From NCBI RefSeq assembly GCF_014205015.1, contig NZ_JACHMO010000001.1, forward strand, positions 2,542,001-2,606,000: a stretch of DNA of 64,000 nucleotides, read 5' to 3'. Under the pieces are notes generated by a model, which saw nothing but the letters and a program-made list of their open reading frames with translations, was not told where the DNA came from and ran no database searches. Both the position numbers and the translations under genes were made by a program. Below, piece after piece: positions 1 through 9,066 of this stretch (its first letter is position 1; the number at the start of each line of letters is the position of its first letter). Origin of the DNA: Saccharothrix ecbatanensis. GTDB taxonomy: Bacteria > Actinomycetota > Actinomycetes > Mycobacteriales > Pseudonocardiaceae.

Positions 1-385
1 TCCGCACCGCGGGCACGTCCCAGCGGGTGGCCAGCAGCCGGGCGGCGATGAACGGGAAGACGTCGTACAGGAGGAGGTCCGGCGGGTCGTCCGCGAGCTC
101 CCGCTCGACGGGCCGCAGGATCGCCTCGTTCTCGGCCAGGTGGACCAAGTGGACCTGGGTCTCCGCGTCCGCCGCCGCGGCCAGGTCGGGCAGGTGCGCG
201 TCGTCGAACACCGACTTGTAGAGCAGCGCCCGCGCGCCGACGGATTCGACCGTGGGCGCGAACTTCTCGTTGGTCACATAGGTGACGCGGTGCCCGCGGT
301 CGACCAGTTCGGCGATGACGCCCAGGGAGGGGAGCACGTGTCCGGCGCCGGCGAGGTTGACGACCAGGATGTGGCGCCGCTCCAT
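1..385 (-). CDS. Macrolide-family (GT1) glycosyltransferase, N-terminal part
   Basis: The frame runs from an ATG at 385 to the window edge, so only about 128 N-terminal residues are visible. It opens with LVVNLAGAGHVLPSLGVI and continues HRVTYVTNEKFAP, the acceptor-domain start of MGT-type GT1 enzymes (GT-B fold) that move an activated sugar onto a natural product or drug. The C-terminal nucleotide-sugar domain lies outside the window. It is divergent from a DrrAB-type exporter and close to deoxysugar genes, which fits sugar attachment in a biosynthetic cluster. A self-resistance glycosyltransferase is the main alternative. Family is secure, acceptor unknown. Confidence 0.88.
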   Translation of the reverse strand, partial: MERRHILVVNLAGAGHVLPSLGVIAELVDRGHRVTYVTNEKFAPTVESVGARALLYKSVFDDAHLPDLAAAADAETQVHLVHLAENEAILRPVERELADDPPDLLLYDVFPFIAARLLATRWDVPAVR

Positions 386-472
386 GCGAACCCCTCGCGG
401 TCGGTTGGTTCGTGATCAGCTTCGGCCAAACCTACCATCTGAAAATATAGTAAGCAACGACGAAATGAAGAG

Positions 473-501
473 TTGCCTTATATAAGCGGCTGCTTTAGGA
501 T
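473..501 (+). promoter_or_regulatory. Sigma70-type promoter of the exporter operon
   Basis: TTGCCT at 473-478 and TAGGAT at 496-501 are separated by 17 bases, a good vegetative promoter match in an AT-rich gap between divergent genes. The predicted transcript start is near 508, where an in-frame GTG lies, so a leaderless product starting at 508 is possible besides the Shine-Dalgarno-led start at 547. Confidence 0.5.
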
Positions 502-546
502 CGGCCTGTGCCGAACTCGGTTCGGCCGAGGCGAGGAGGAGGAGCG

Positions 547-1536
547 GTGACGTCGGATTCGACACTCGCGATCGAGACGTCCGGCCTGGTCAAGGTCTTC
601 GGCGACACGAAGGCCGTTGACGGGCTCGACCTGGCGGTGCCGGCCGGGACGGTCTACAGCGTGCTCGGCCCGAACGGCGCCGGGAAGACCACCGCGATCC
701 GGATACTGTCCACTTTGCTGCGTCCGGACGGCGGTGTCGCGCGCGTGTTCGGCCACGACGTCGTCACGGAGTCGGCGGCGGTGCGCGGCCTGGTGAGCGT
801 GACCGGCCAGTCGACGTCGGTGGACGAGGACCTGACCGGACTCGAGAACCTGATCCTCGTCTCCCGGCTGTTCGGCCACCGCCCGGCGGCGGCCAGGGAC
901 CGGGCGGCCGAGCTGATCGAGGCGTTCGGCCTGACCGAGGTCGCCAAGCGACTGGTCAAGACCTACTCCGGCGGCGAGCGCAGGCGCGTCGACATCGCGG
1001 CCAGCATCGTCGTCACGCCGGACCTCCTGTTCCTGGACGAGCCGACCACCGGCCTCGACCCGCGCAGCCGCAACCAGGTCTGGGAGATCGTCCGGGAACT
1101 CGTCGGCAGCGGCACCACCGTGCTGCTGACCACCCAGTACCTGGAGGAAGCCGACCAGCTGGCGGACCGCATCGCGGTCATCGACCACGGCCGGGTCATC
1201 GCCGAGGGCGCGCCGCAGGAGCTGAAGTCCTCCGTCGGCTCGGGCGTGCTGCACGTCGGCGTCACCGGCCCGGCCGACCAGGCCAGTGCCGTGCTGTCCC
1301 GCGTGCTCGGCGTCGAAGTCCAGTCCGAAGGCGACGGGACCCGGCTCTCCGCCCGCGTCGGCGACCCCGACCAGGCGACCCTGGCGCTCGCCGAACTCCG
1401 GTCCGCCGGCGTGGCGGTGCGCGACTTCTCCCTGGGCCAGCCCAGCCTGGACGAGGTGTTCCTCGCGCTGACCGGGCACCCCGCCGCGGACGAACCCGCC
1501 CTCGGCACGACCGTCGACGAGGAGGTCCCGGCATGA
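547..1536 (+). CDS. Daunorubicin-resistance-type ABC exporter ATP-binding protein (DrrA-like)
   Basis: This is the ATPase of a two-gene ABC-2 drug exporter, about 329 residues. Walker [10 protein letters not shown] is at about 41-49, followed by the signature [10 protein letters not shown], Walker B LLFLDEP and the C-terminal extension typical of DrrA proteins that pair with a separate permease. The GTG at 547 is chosen because AGGAGGAGGAG lies just upstream; an in-frame GTG at 508 sits at the predicted transcription start and is the alternative. The stop overlaps the permease start (ATGA). It probably exports the product of the adjacent cluster and may give self-resistance; the substrate is inferred. 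Confidence 0.93.
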   Translation: MTSDSTLAIETSGLVKVFGDTKAVDGLDLAVPAGTVYSVLGPNGAGKTTAIRILSTLLRPDGGVARVFGHDVVTESAAVRGLVSVTGQSTSVDEDLTGLENLILVSRLFGHRPAAARDRAAELIEAFGLTEVAKRLVKTYSGGERRRVDIAASIVVTPDLLFLDEPTTGLDPRSRNQVWEIVRELVGSGTTVLLTTQYLEEADQLADRIAVIDHGRVIAEGAPQELKSSVGSGVLHVGVTGPADQASAVLSRVLGVEVQSEGDGTRLSARVGDPDQATLALAELRSAGVAVRDFSLGQPSLDEVFLALTGHPAADEPALGTTVDEEVPA

Positions 1537-2369
1537 CGACGTCGACCGCGCCCGCCACCGAGGGCGCCGCACGGCGCGGCGCGCTGTCCGCCCGCACCCG
1601 TCCACCGAAGGCCGGCCCGCTCTCGGCGGCGCTGACCTTCGCGTGGCGGTCCATGCTGAAGCTCAAGCACGTGCCGGACCAGATGTCCGACGCGGTCGTG
1701 CTGCCGGTGATGTTCACGCTGATGTTCACGTTCCTGTTCGGCGGCGCGATCTCCGGCACGACGCACGACTACCTCCAGTTCTTCCTGCCCGGCGTAATGG
1801 TGCTCGCGGTGACGCTGTCGTCGGTGTTCTCGGGCATCTCGCTGAACCTCGACCTGTCCAAGGGCAGCTTCGACCGGTTCCGCACGCTGCCGATCTGGCG
1901 GCCGTCGATGCTCATCGGCGCGGCGCTGGGCGACACGTTCCGCTACTTCGTCGCGTCGCTGGTGCCGTTCCTGGTCGGTCTGCTGCTGGGTTTCCGGCCT
2001 GGTGGCGGCGTGGTCGGGCTGCTGCTGGCCCTGCTGTTCCTCCAGCTGTTCGCGTTCTGCCTTTCGTGGCTGTGGACGATGTTCGCGCTGCTGCTCAGCA
2101 CGCCGACGGGGTTCCAGGGTCTGACGATGCCGATCCAGTTCGTGCTGGTGTTCGCCAGCAACGTGATGGTCCCGCCGCAGACCATGCCCGGCTGGCTGGA
2201 CGCGGTGGTCAGCGCCAACCCGATCAGCCACGTGGCGACGGCGGTGCGGGGCCTGCTGCACGGCACCGTGACGGCGGGTCAGCTCGGCGCGGGTTTCCTC
2301 GCCTGCGCGGCGTTCCTGGTGGTGTTCGGCACGGTGACGTCGGTCCTGTTCAGCAAGCGCCAGCGCTGA
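1533..2369 (+). CDS. ABC-2 type exporter permease (DrrB-like)
   Basis: A 278-residue integral membrane protein and the partner of the upstream ATPase, with which it overlaps by four bases. After a polar N-terminus of about 35 residues come roughly six hydrophobic segments, including runs such as [16 protein letters not shown] and [30 protein letters not shown] followed by NPISHVA is the conserved ABC-2/DrrB segment. Length and order match DrrB. The gene ends at a strong bidirectional terminator hairpin. Confidence 0.93.
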   Translation: MTTSTAPATEGAARRGALSARTRPPKAGPLSAALTFAWRSMLKLKHVPDQMSDAVVLPVMFTLMFTFLFGGAISGTTHDYLQFFLPGVMVLAVTLSSVFSGISLNLDLSKGSFDRFRTLPIWRPSMLIGAALGDTFRYFVASLVPFLVGLLLGFRPGGGVVGLLLALLFLQLFAFCLSWLWTMFALLLSTPTGFQGLTMPIQFVLVFASNVMVPPQTMPGWLDAVVSANPISHVATAVRGLLHGTVTAGQLGAGFLACAAFLVVFGTVTSVLFSKRQR

Positions 2370-2375
2370 GACCCG

Positions 2376-2410
2376 CGGTAGGCGGGGCGCGCAACCCGCC
2401 CCGCCTACCG
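2376..2410. terminator. Bidirectional terminator hairpin
   Basis: CGGTAGGCGGGGCG (2376-2389) and its exact complement (2397-2410) form a perfect 14-bp GC-rich stem with a 7-base loop. It fills the 44-base gap between the convergent exporter operon and the DUF885 gene, so it can end transcription from both sides. Confidence 0.8.
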
Positions 2411-2413
2411 AGA

Positions 2414-3607
2414 TCAGCAGGTCTCCAGGTCCGCCGGCAGCAGCGGCTGCTCCAGCAGCACCCGGTACCGGTCGACCGCCGACTCACCCTCGGGCCGGGC
2501 CGCCAGCCAAGCCCGCACGAGCCGCGCGCCCTCCACGTAGGTGACCGAGTACGCGCGCCACAACGGGTCCATCAGGAACCGGCCTATGTGCTCGGCCCGG
2601 TCGCGCGGCAGGAGCAGCCAGCGCTCCAGGTGGTCGACCGCCTCGTCCAGGCTCGCGCCCCGGTCGTGCAGCATGATCGCCGCGTCCTGCCTCGCCGGCA
2701 TCAGCCGCTGCACCAACACCAGCAGGCGTTCCACCAGCTCGCCATCGGTCTTGAGACCCAGTCCGGCCACCACCTCGGACGTCCACTCGCCCCAGCCCGG
2801 CCCGAGCACGACGTCCACCGCGAGTTCGGCCGCGCCCTCCGCGGTCAGGCACTGCGGCGTGTTCACCAGCGCGATGGTCTGCTCGATCTGACCCAGCCCG
2901 GTCACCAGCCCGGCTTCCTTCAGGCAACGTTCGGTGTGGTGGCCGGGATACGCCTCGTGCGTCGCGATCAGCGGCAGGGCGGCAATGGTCCGACCGGCCT
3001 CCGCGTTCACCGCGACCGCCGAGCGGTGGCCGCCCAGGTAGCGGTTGAACGCGTTCCACGGCTTGCCTTCCACCACCTCGAACTCCACGCGTTCGTCGGC
3101 GGGCAGCGGGAACTCCGCGCGCACCTTCGCGCGCAGCTCCTCGGCCACCGCCCGGACGGCCGCGCCGATCCGGTCCGGCGGCACCGCGTTGCGGTCGTAG
3201 AACGCCGCCACCCGGTCGGTCAACGGCCCGCCACCGGGCAGCAGCGCGGAGATCTCCTCGTGGATACCGGCGTACGCGTCGGGCTCGCCCAACCCGACCC
3301 GCACCCCGAAGCACGTCTCCACCTCCGTCAGGAACGGCATGTCCCGGCCCGCCATCCGCCCCGCGCCGCACTCCAGCGCGGTCAGCTGCGCGTGGAGGAA
3401 CCTCGTGCGGCTCGCGTCGAGACCGCTGTCCGGCAACCGGACCAGGAGTTCGGCCGCCTGCCGCGCCAGGTCGGCCGGATCGGGCGCCGGCTCGGCGTCC
3501 ACCCGCTCCTTCAGCTCCGGGTCGCCGAACCAGCAGTCCACGAACCCGTCCACCACCCGGCCCATCCGCAGGCCCAGCGACAGGTAGTCCCGCGCGAGGT
3601 CGCTCAC
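2414..3607 (-). CDS. DUF885 family protein, putative metallopeptidase-like
   Basis: About 397 residues. The diagnostic segment is ATHEAYPGHHTERCL, the HExxPGHH motif of DUF885, followed by a helical stretch with a conserved acidic/QT region (GQIEQTIALVNTPQ). The motif suggests metal binding and possible hydrolase activity, but the family is poorly characterised and the substrate unknown. The GTG start overlaps the TGA of the upstream solute-binding-like gene, so both are translationally coupled and likely act together with the aminotransferase at the operon head. No signal peptide is seen, so it is probably cytoplasmic. Confidence 0.8.
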   Translation of the reverse strand: MSDLARDYLSLGLRMGRVVDGFVDCWFGDPELKERVDAEPAPDPADLARQAAELLVRLPDSGLDASRTRFLHAQLTALECGAGRMAGRDMPFLTEVETCFGVRVGLGEPDAYAGIHEEISALLPGGGPLTDRVAAFYDRNAVPPDRIGAAVRAVAEELRAKVRAEFPLPADERVEFEVVEGKPWNAFNRYLGGHRSAVAVNAEAGRTIAALPLIATHEAYPGHHTERCLKEAGLVTGLGQIEQTIALVNTPQCLTAEGAAELAVDVVLGPGWGEWTSEVVAGLGLKTDGELVERLLVLVQRLMPARQDAAIMLHDRGASLDEAVDHLERWLLLPRDRAEHIGRFLMDPLWRAYSVTYVEGARLVRAWLAARPEGESAVDRYRVLLEQPLLPADLETC

Positions 3608-5277
3608 CGGTCCGCGCCCGGCTCGACGCGGACCGTGGCCAGGTCGATGGAATGGCCCAGCGACGGCAGGATCCGCGCGTCGCGCACCCGCGGACCACGC
3701 AACGGCGGCCTGGACGGTCGGCGGAACAGCAGCGGCACCACGGCGGCGTCCGCCAGCACCGCGCGCTGCGCCGCACGCCAGTGCTCGGCCTCCTGATCGG
3801 GGTGCGCCACGGCCGCCAGCGCCCGGTCGACCAGCAGGCCCACCTCGGGATCGCCGGTGTCGCCCAACGCCTGCACGAACACCCGTCCATTGCGGTGGAA
3901 CCACGGCGCGGACCAGCAGGCCAGCGCGGCGTCCCACTCGGCGTCCGGGTCGTCGAGCACGGCGCGGTGGCGCACGTCGTCCAGCACGACGGTCCGCACG
4001 GTGACACCGGCCTTCTCCAGGTCCGCGGTGACGGCCGACGCCACCGCCGCGTCGCGTTCAACGCACACCAGCGTGAGTGCCAGATCGGCGTGGCCCGCTT
4101 CGGCCAGCAGGGCGCGGCAACGTTCCGGCGCGCCGGTCAGCGGGACGACGGGCGTCTCCTCGTGCCCGTCGCTGCCCGGCGGGATGAGCGAACCGGCGGG
4201 CAGCACGTCGAATCCGGGCTCCGCCACCAGCTCCGCCGTGGACAGCCGGTCGAGCGCCTGGGCCAGCGCCCGCCGCACCGCCGCGTCACACGCCCGGCCG
4301 CGTCCGTTGAACACCAGGTACGGGTCGAGCGCGAACCCACGGGCGTCGAGCTTCCCGTTCGGTTGGAGCAGCGGTGTCGCCCACGGCAGGTCGGCCTCGT
4401 CGGCCGCGATCCGCGCGGCGAGGCCGTCCGCGTCGTCGACGGTGAACTCGACGCGGTCGAAGTGCTGTTCACGCACCGGATCGGTGTCCTTGCGCCACCA
4501 AGGATTGCGCTCCAACGCCGCAGGTTCGCCGGGCACCGGTCGGTACGGGCCGGTGGAGCGCACGTGGTGGACGAACGCCGGGTCGCCCGGCACCAGCAGG
4601 TCGTACTCGGCCGGCGCGGGGGAGAAGCACGGCAGGGTCAGCACGTCCACGAAGTCGAGCGCCGGCCGGATCAGCTCCACCATGACGGTGCTGTCGTCCA
4701 ACGCGAACACCCCGCTGATGTCGTGCGCCGCCTGGTAGTTGGACATGTCCGCCGCGGTCGGGCCGACCCGCGCGTAGCCGGCGTGGAACTCCGCGAGGCC
4801 GCGGACCGTGCCGAGGAGGTAAGGCAGGGCGGCGTTGCGTGCCGCCGGGTGTGCCAACCGCTTGAACGCACGCACCACGTCGTGCGCGGTGACCCGCCTG
4901 GGCGGCGTGGTGTCCCAGACGACTTCGGGCCGCAGGTGCACCACGTAGCCGAGGTGGCTCGCGCCCAGGCCCGCGTTGTAGGTCGACGGCACGGCGGTCG
5001 CGAGGTCGCCGACGGGCTCGTAGGCCTGCCAGTCCCGCAGGTTGTCCCGCGGTGGGTAGGCGAACAGCGTGCGGGCGAACAGCCTGGTCACCCGGTCCTC
5101 GATCCCGTTGCGCCAGTACGCCGGGTCGACCACCAGCGGCGTCGCCGGTCCACGCAGTCGCAAGGGGGTCGGCACCCTGCCACCGGCGACCTCGTGCCGG
5201 TTCACGGCGTCCGACGAGTTCACGGCGTCCGGCGGGTTCACGGCTTCCAACGGGTTCGACGCTTCCGGCGGGTTCAC
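3604..5277 (-). CDS. Family 5 extracellular-solute-binding-like protein lacking a signal peptide
   Basis: About 557 residues. The body matches SBP_bac_5 proteins: VTAHDVVRAFKRL, DSTVMVELIRPALDF, STGPYRPVPGEP, AAVRRALAQALDR and a C-terminal LFRRPSRPPL. Unlike true transport proteins it has no signal peptide or lipobox. It begins with a degenerate six-residue repeat, (V/S)N-P-P/L-E/D-A, over about 30 residues. The GTG start overlaps the stop of the aminotransferase gene and its own stop overlaps the DUF885 start. A cytoplasmic ligand-binding or sensor role, as in the C-terminal half of SgrR regulators, is plausible; no DNA-binding domain or permease gene is nearby. Confidence 0.75.
   Translation of the reverse strand: MNPPEASNPLEAVNPPDAVNSSDAVNRHEVAGGRVPTPLRLRGPATPLVVDPAYWRNGIEDRVTRLFARTLFAYPPRDNLRDWQAYEPVGDLATAVPSTYNAGLGASHLGYVVHLRPEVVWDTTPPRRVTAHDVVRAFKRLAHPAARNAALPYLLGTVRGLAEFHAGYARVGPTAADMSNYQAAHDISGVFALDDSTVMVELIRPALDFVDVLTLPCFSPAPAEYDLLVPGDPAFVHHVRSTGPYRPVPGEPAALERNPWWRKDTDPVREQHFDRVEFTVDDADGLAARIAADEADLPWATPLLQPNGKLDARGFALDPYLVFNGRGRACDAAVRRALAQALDRLSTAELVAEPGFDVLPAGSLIPPGSDGHEETPVVPLTGAPERCRALLAEAGHADLALTLVCVERDAAVASAVTADLEKAGVTVRTVVLDDVRHRAVLDDPDAEWDAALACWSAPWFHRNGRVFVQALGDTGDPEVGLLVDRALAAVAHPDQEAEHWRAAQRAVLADAAVVPLLFRRPSRPPLRGPRVRDARILPSLGHSIDLATVRVEPGADR
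5188..5277 (-). repeat. 18-bp degenerate in-frame tandem repeat
   Basis: About five copies of an 18-base unit (on the + strand resembling CGGCGTCCGGCGGGTTCA) encode the N-terminal hexapeptide repeat of the solute-binding-like protein. The units differ at several bases, so this is an old or diverged array. Confidence 0.7.
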
Positions 5278-6575
5278 GACATCCGCTCCGCGAGCCGGGC
5301 CATCACCGCGACCGCGCGGTCGATCTCGGCGTGGTCGTTGAACAGGTGGGTGGTCAGCCGGGCGGCGTAGTGCTGGTGCGGCGAGCCGGGCACGTCGAAC
5401 TCCGTCCACCTGGTCCAGATCCGGTGCTCCTCTTCGAGCGTGTGCACGAAGGCGTTGAACTTCTTCACGTTCCAGGCGTCCTCGGGCGCGCGGAACGGGT
5501 TGAACGCGATCAGCGGCGACCGCAGCGCCGGGTCCACACCGGGCGAGTACAGCGACTCCGCGCCGAACGCCTCGATCAGCCGGCCGCGCGCGTGCTCGGC
5601 GAGCTCCATGATCCGCCGTTCGATGCGGGCCCGGCCGATCCGGTCCCACAGCTCGCACGCCTTCGCCAGCGCGGCGCCCCGCGCGATGCTGGCGCTGCCC
5701 GCGCTCTGGAGGTAGTCGCCCATGTTGCAGCTCTCCACCTTCGTGGTGGTGCGCGGCGGCGGACTGCCGAGCATCGGGTACCACGTCGAGATCACCGGCC
5801 AGAACGTCGGCAGCGGCAACGGGTTGTGCTCGGGGTAGACCTTGTTGCGCACGTACAGCAGGCCGGTGCCGAGCGGGCCGCACTGGAACTTCGAGCCCGA
5901 GCACGCCATGAAGTCGACGCCGAGCGCGCGCAGGTCGGCGTCGAGCATGCCGGGCAGCAGCGCGCCGTCGACCACCGTGGTCAGGCCGTGCCGCTGGGCC
6001 AGGTCGCACAGCCGCCGGATCGGCATCATGGTGCCGGTGAACAGGGTGACGGCGGCGAACGCGAGCACCTTGGTGCGCGGCGTGATCGCCTCCTCGAACA
6101 GGGCGACGATCTCGTCCGCGGCGACCTCGTGCCCGGACGGCGGCGTGATCACCTTGAGCGTGATGCCGTGCCGGTTGCGGACGAGGTTGAAGTTCGACAG
6201 CACCGAGTAGCACTCGTGCGAGGTGGTCACGACCTCGTCGCCGGCGTGCAGGTCGAGCCCGTTGATCACCCGGGCGACGCCCTCGGTCGCGTTGTGGCAG
6301 ATGACCATCTCGTCCACGTCGACACCGTAGGAGCGGCCGATCGCGGTGCGGTACTCGGTGAACATCGCGGGCAGGTAGACGTCCATCAGCCCGCCGGTCC
6401 ACTCGCGGGTCACCCGGTCGACGGTGTCGAGCACCTCGTACGGCATCGCGCCCACGGTGCCGGTGTTGAGGTGGATGGTGGTCGGGTCGAGTGCGAACAG
6501 TTCGCGCAACCGGTCCCACGACGCGGTGCGCAGCGGATCGGCGGTCGGGTGTCCGAGGTTCGCGGTGTGGCTCAC
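5274..6575 (-). CDS. Class V aminotransferase / isopenicillin N epimerase-like PLP enzyme
   Basis: A 433-residue fold-type I PLP enzyme. HLNTGTVGAMP near the start, CHNATEGVARVINGLDL, TSHECYSVLSN, a cofactor aspartate in VVDGALLPGM and the Schiff-base lysine in CSGSKFQCGPLG follow the CefD-like order. The GTG at 6575 is preferred because GAGGGGG precedes it. It heads a coupled operon with the solute-binding-like and DUF885 genes and follows an NDP-hexose dehydratase gene on the same strand. It may be a transaminase, epimerase or desulfurase-type enzyme; the sequence does not decide which. Confidence 0.85.
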   Translation of the reverse strand: MSHTANLGHPTADPLRTASWDRLRELFALDPTTIHLNTGTVGAMPYEVLDTVDRVTREWTGGLMDVYLPAMFTEYRTAIGRSYGVDVDEMVICHNATEGVARVINGLDLHAGDEVVTTSHECYSVLSNFNLVRNRHGITLKVITPPSGHEVAADEIVALFEEAITPRTKVLAFAAVTLFTGTMMPIRRLCDLAQRHGLTTVVDGALLPGMLDADLRALGVDFMACSGSKFQCGPLGTGLLYVRNKVYPEHNPLPLPTFWPVISTWYPMLGSPPPRTTTKVESCNMGDYLQSAGSASIARGAALAKACELWDRIGRARIERRIMELAEHARGRLIEAFGAESLYSPGVDPALRSPLIAFNPFRAPEDAWNVKKFNAFVHTLEEEHRIWTRWTEFDVPGSPHQHYAARLTTHLFNDHAEIDRAVAVMARLAERMS

Positions 6576-6624
6576 GCGTGGCCCCCTCTGCGTGGAAGGA
6601 CTCCGGAACCACACCGACGATACA

Positions 6625-6636
6625 GTTAATTTTAAC
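6625..6636. promoter_or_regulatory. AT-rich palindromic element upstream of the aminotransferase operon
   Basis: GTTAATTTTAAC is a near-palindrome (arms GTTAA/TTAAC) in the 90-base gap between two same-strand genes, in otherwise very GC-rich DNA. It could be an operator or part of an internal promoter for the aminotransferase operon. Confidence 0.3.
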
Positions 6637-6665
6637 GTAGTGAACAGGGTCTTCCGGTGGTCCCG

Positions 6666-7985
6666 TCATCGAGCCGGGTAGTGCGCGGACAGGCACAGGA
6701 GCAGGCTCCGCGCCTCGATGTCGACCTGGTAGCTGGACCGCGCGAGCGCGGCGACCGCGGCCACGTCCAGCCAGCGGAACCCCGGCGGCTCCGGCGCGTC
6801 CGGCGCCTCCACCAGCACGTGCCTGGTCACCGCGTGCCGGAACCGGCCGCCCTCCTCGGACTGCACCACGTCGTAGCGCACGTCGGCGCCGGGCGCGAGC
6901 ACGTCGTCCAGGAACCGCGGGCGGGAGCCGTCCGCCACGGACGCGGGCGCGCACTGCACCGTCGGACCCAACTCCACCACGTCCCGGTAGCCCGGCCGCA
7001 GGTCAGCGCGCGCCAGCACCTGCGGCACGCCCTCGCGGCAGCGCACCAGGAACGCGGCCAGGCCGGGCGAAGCCGGCTCCAGCAGCGGCTGGCACCAGCT
7101 GCCGACCTCGCGGTTCGTGGCCTCCACCCGGACGCCGACGATGCCGAAGAAACGCCCGTCCGGCCGGGAGATCCGCTCGCCGTCCCGCCGCCACCCGGTC
7201 ACCCGGTCCAGCCGGATCGGCGTTGTGGTCAGGAAGTGCGCCGACTTGTGCCGGGTGAGCCAGCTGCCCGCCGCGCCGGGGCACGCCGCCGACGCGCCCG
7301 CCAACAGGCACGACAGGACGGTCCGGGCGTCCATGTTGACCACGTTCGGCACCGCCAGCGACGCGTGCAGCTGGCCCAGCGTCAACCAGACGAAGTCGTC
7401 GTGCGCGGGCGGCGGACCCGGCAGTTCCACCACGACGTTCCGGTTCCGCTTGCCGCGGAACCACGAGCCCTGCTCGGACTGGAGCACGTCGACCAGCACC
7501 GATCCCGGCTCGGGGTCGAGGAAGTGCTCGACGTACCGCGACGCCGCGCCGCGGTGGGCCCGCAGGTAGTTGCTGGACGTGGCCTGGACGGTGGGGGAGA
7601 GCTGCACGACGTTGACGTTCCCCGGCTCCATCTTGGCCTGCATCAGGAAGTGCAGCACGCCGTCGATCCGGGTCGCCAGGATGCCCAGGATGGCCACGTC
7701 CTGCTGGTTGACGATGGGTTGCCGCCAGTGCCGCGCCCCGCCGTGGTCGGTGCGCACGTCCACGCCCTCGACGGCGAAGAACCGCCCTTCCCGGTGCGCG
7801 AGGTGGTCCGTCTCCGGGTCGAAGTGCCAACCGGCCAACCGGTCGAACGGGACCGTCACGACCGTGAACGGGTTCCGCCGCCGTCGTTCGGCGAGCCACC
7901 CCAGCAGCCACTCGACGTCCCGGGGCACGTGCTCGGCCGAGTCGGCGAGTCGTCGGGAGAGGTGGTCTGCGGTCGCCCTGGCCAT
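6666..7985 (-). CDS. NDP-hexose 2,3-dehydratase (deoxysugar biosynthesis)
   Basis: A 439-residue enzyme made of two homologous halves, as in the EvaA/TylX3 family that removes the C-2 hydroxyl of NDP-4-keto-6-deoxyhexose in 2,6-dideoxysugar pathways. The repeat is visible as VVQLSPTVQAT with DVLQSEQGSWF in the first half and VVELGPTVQCAP with DVVQSEEGGRF in the second. An ATG start follows GGGGGGA. The aldo/keto reductase at 10.5-11.5 kb is a natural partner for the next 2,3-reduction step. This gene is divergent from a methyltransferase gene. Confidence 0.95.
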   Translation of the reverse strand: MARATADHLSRRLADSAEHVPRDVEWLLGWLAERRRRNPFTVVTVPFDRLAGWHFDPETDHLAHREGRFFAVEGVDVRTDHGGARHWRQPIVNQQDVAILGILATRIDGVLHFLMQAKMEPGNVNVVQLSPTVQATSSNYLRAHRGAASRYVEHFLDPEPGSVLVDVLQSEQGSWFRGKRNRNVVVELPGPPPAHDDFVWLTLGQLHASLAVPNVVNMDARTVLSCLLAGASAACPGAAGSWLTRHKSAHFLTTTPIRLDRVTGWRRDGERISRPDGRFFGIVGVRVEATNREVGSWCQPLLEPASPGLAAFLVRCREGVPQVLARADLRPGYRDVVELGPTVQCAPASVADGSRPRFLDDVLAPGADVRYDVVQSEEGGRFRHAVTRHVLVEAPDAPEPPGFRWLDVAAVAALARSSYQVDIEARSLLLCLSAHYPAR

Positions 7986-8050
7986 GAATCCCCCCGGTAC
8001 GGATAGACTTCAAACATCTATAGCATGTCGGGTGACCGTGAGAGGTGTCC

Positions 8051-9058
8051 ATGGACGATCACGAGTCGGCTCTCTTCCTCTTCCACGAGGCGATGGCCTT
8101 CACCTACGCGGCGGCGTTGCGGGCCGTGGTCCTCACCGGGGTCGCCGATCACCTCTCCGACGGACCCCGCACCGCGGCGGAACTCGCCGAGGCCACCGGG
8201 ACCAGCGCGGACGGGCTGCGGCGGACCATGCGGCTGCTCGTGACCCGCGGTGTGTTCGAGGACCACGGCGACGACCTGTTCGCCCTCGCCCCCCGCGGTG
8301 TCGCGCTGCGCACCCACTCGCCGCTGTCCGCCCGCCCGGCGATCCTGATGTTCACCGATCGGATGTGGTGGGACACCGCCTGGGAACTCACCACGACCCT
8401 CCGTGACGAGAACGTCGGCTTCGCGGGCGTGTTCGGCACATCGCTCCAGACCTACTTCGACGCCGACGCCGACCGGGAGGCGTTGTTCTACGCCGGGATG
8501 GAAGCGGTGTCCGACGCCGAGATCCCCTACGTGGTGGACCTCTGCGACTTACCGGACACCGGCGTCGTGGCCGACCTCGGCGGCCGGCACGGCGCCCTGC
8601 TACGCGCCGTCCTGCGCCGCCACGCCGGACTGCACGGCATCCTGTTCGACCGGTCGCAGCAGGTGCTGGACCGACACCGGCTCGGCGCGACGGACCTGGC
8701 CGCCCGCTGCGACATCGTGTGCGGCGACTTCATGGTGGACGTGCCCGCGGCGGACGTTTACCTGCTCAAACGGGTCGTGCACAACCTGGACGACGAGCAA
8801 ACCGCGCTCCTGCTGCGCAACTGCCTCGAACGGCTGCGGCCCGGCGGCCGGGTCATGGTCGTCGACGCGATCGTGCCGCCGGACGGGCAGCGGCACCAGA
8901 GCAAGGAGATGGACCTGATGATGCTGGCCGCGCACACCGGCCGGGAACGCACCGAGTCCGAACTCGACGCGGTGTTCGCGGCGGGCGGGCTGAGACTCAC
9001 CAAGGTCGTCCGCACGCCCTCGGTGATGTCGATCGCCGAGGGCGTGCCCGCGCGGTGA
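8051..9058 (+). CDS. SAM-dependent O-methyltransferase (winged-helix dimerising type)
   Basis: About 335 residues with the plant/antibiotic O-methyltransferase layout: an N-terminal dimerisation and winged-helix region (HLSDGPRTAAELAEATG), SAM motif I as VVADLGGRHGALLRAV, the acidic VCGDFMVDVPAADVYLLKRVVH and RLRPGGRVMVVDAIVP. The ATG at 8051 follows GAGAGG; a GTG lies six bases upstream. It carries a rare TTA leucine codon near 8549, which in streptomycetes would make translation depend on the bldA tRNA. It probably tailors a cluster product or sugar; the substrate is unknown. Confidence 0.9.
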   Translation: MDDHESALFLFHEAMAFTYAAALRAVVLTGVADHLSDGPRTAAELAEATGTSADGLRRTMRLLVTRGVFEDHGDDLFALAPRGVALRTHSPLSARPAILMFTDRMWWDTAWELTTTLRDENVGFAGVFGTSLQTYFDADADREALFYAGMEAVSDAEIPYVVDLCDLPDTGVVADLGGRHGALLRAVLRRHAGLHGILFDRSQQVLDRHRLGATDLAARCDIVCGDFMVDVPAADVYLLKRVVHNLDDEQTALLLRNCLERLRPGGRVMVVDAIVPPDGQRHQSKEMDLMMLAAHTGRERTESELDAVFAAGGLRLTKVVRTPSVMSIAEGVPAR

Positions 9059-9066
9059 GCCACCGT

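Noticed and set aside
478..2261. Long open frames antisense to the drug-exporter genes
   Set aside because: They mirror the strong G/C wobble of the DrrAB-type genes, have arginine/alanine-rich implausible composition and lack family motifs.
3604..6954. Apparent 1116-residue fusion that joins the solute-binding-like frame through the aminotransferase gene
   Set aside because: The upstream part is an antisense-like shadow of the aminotransferase; a coupled GTG at 5277 explains the real start.
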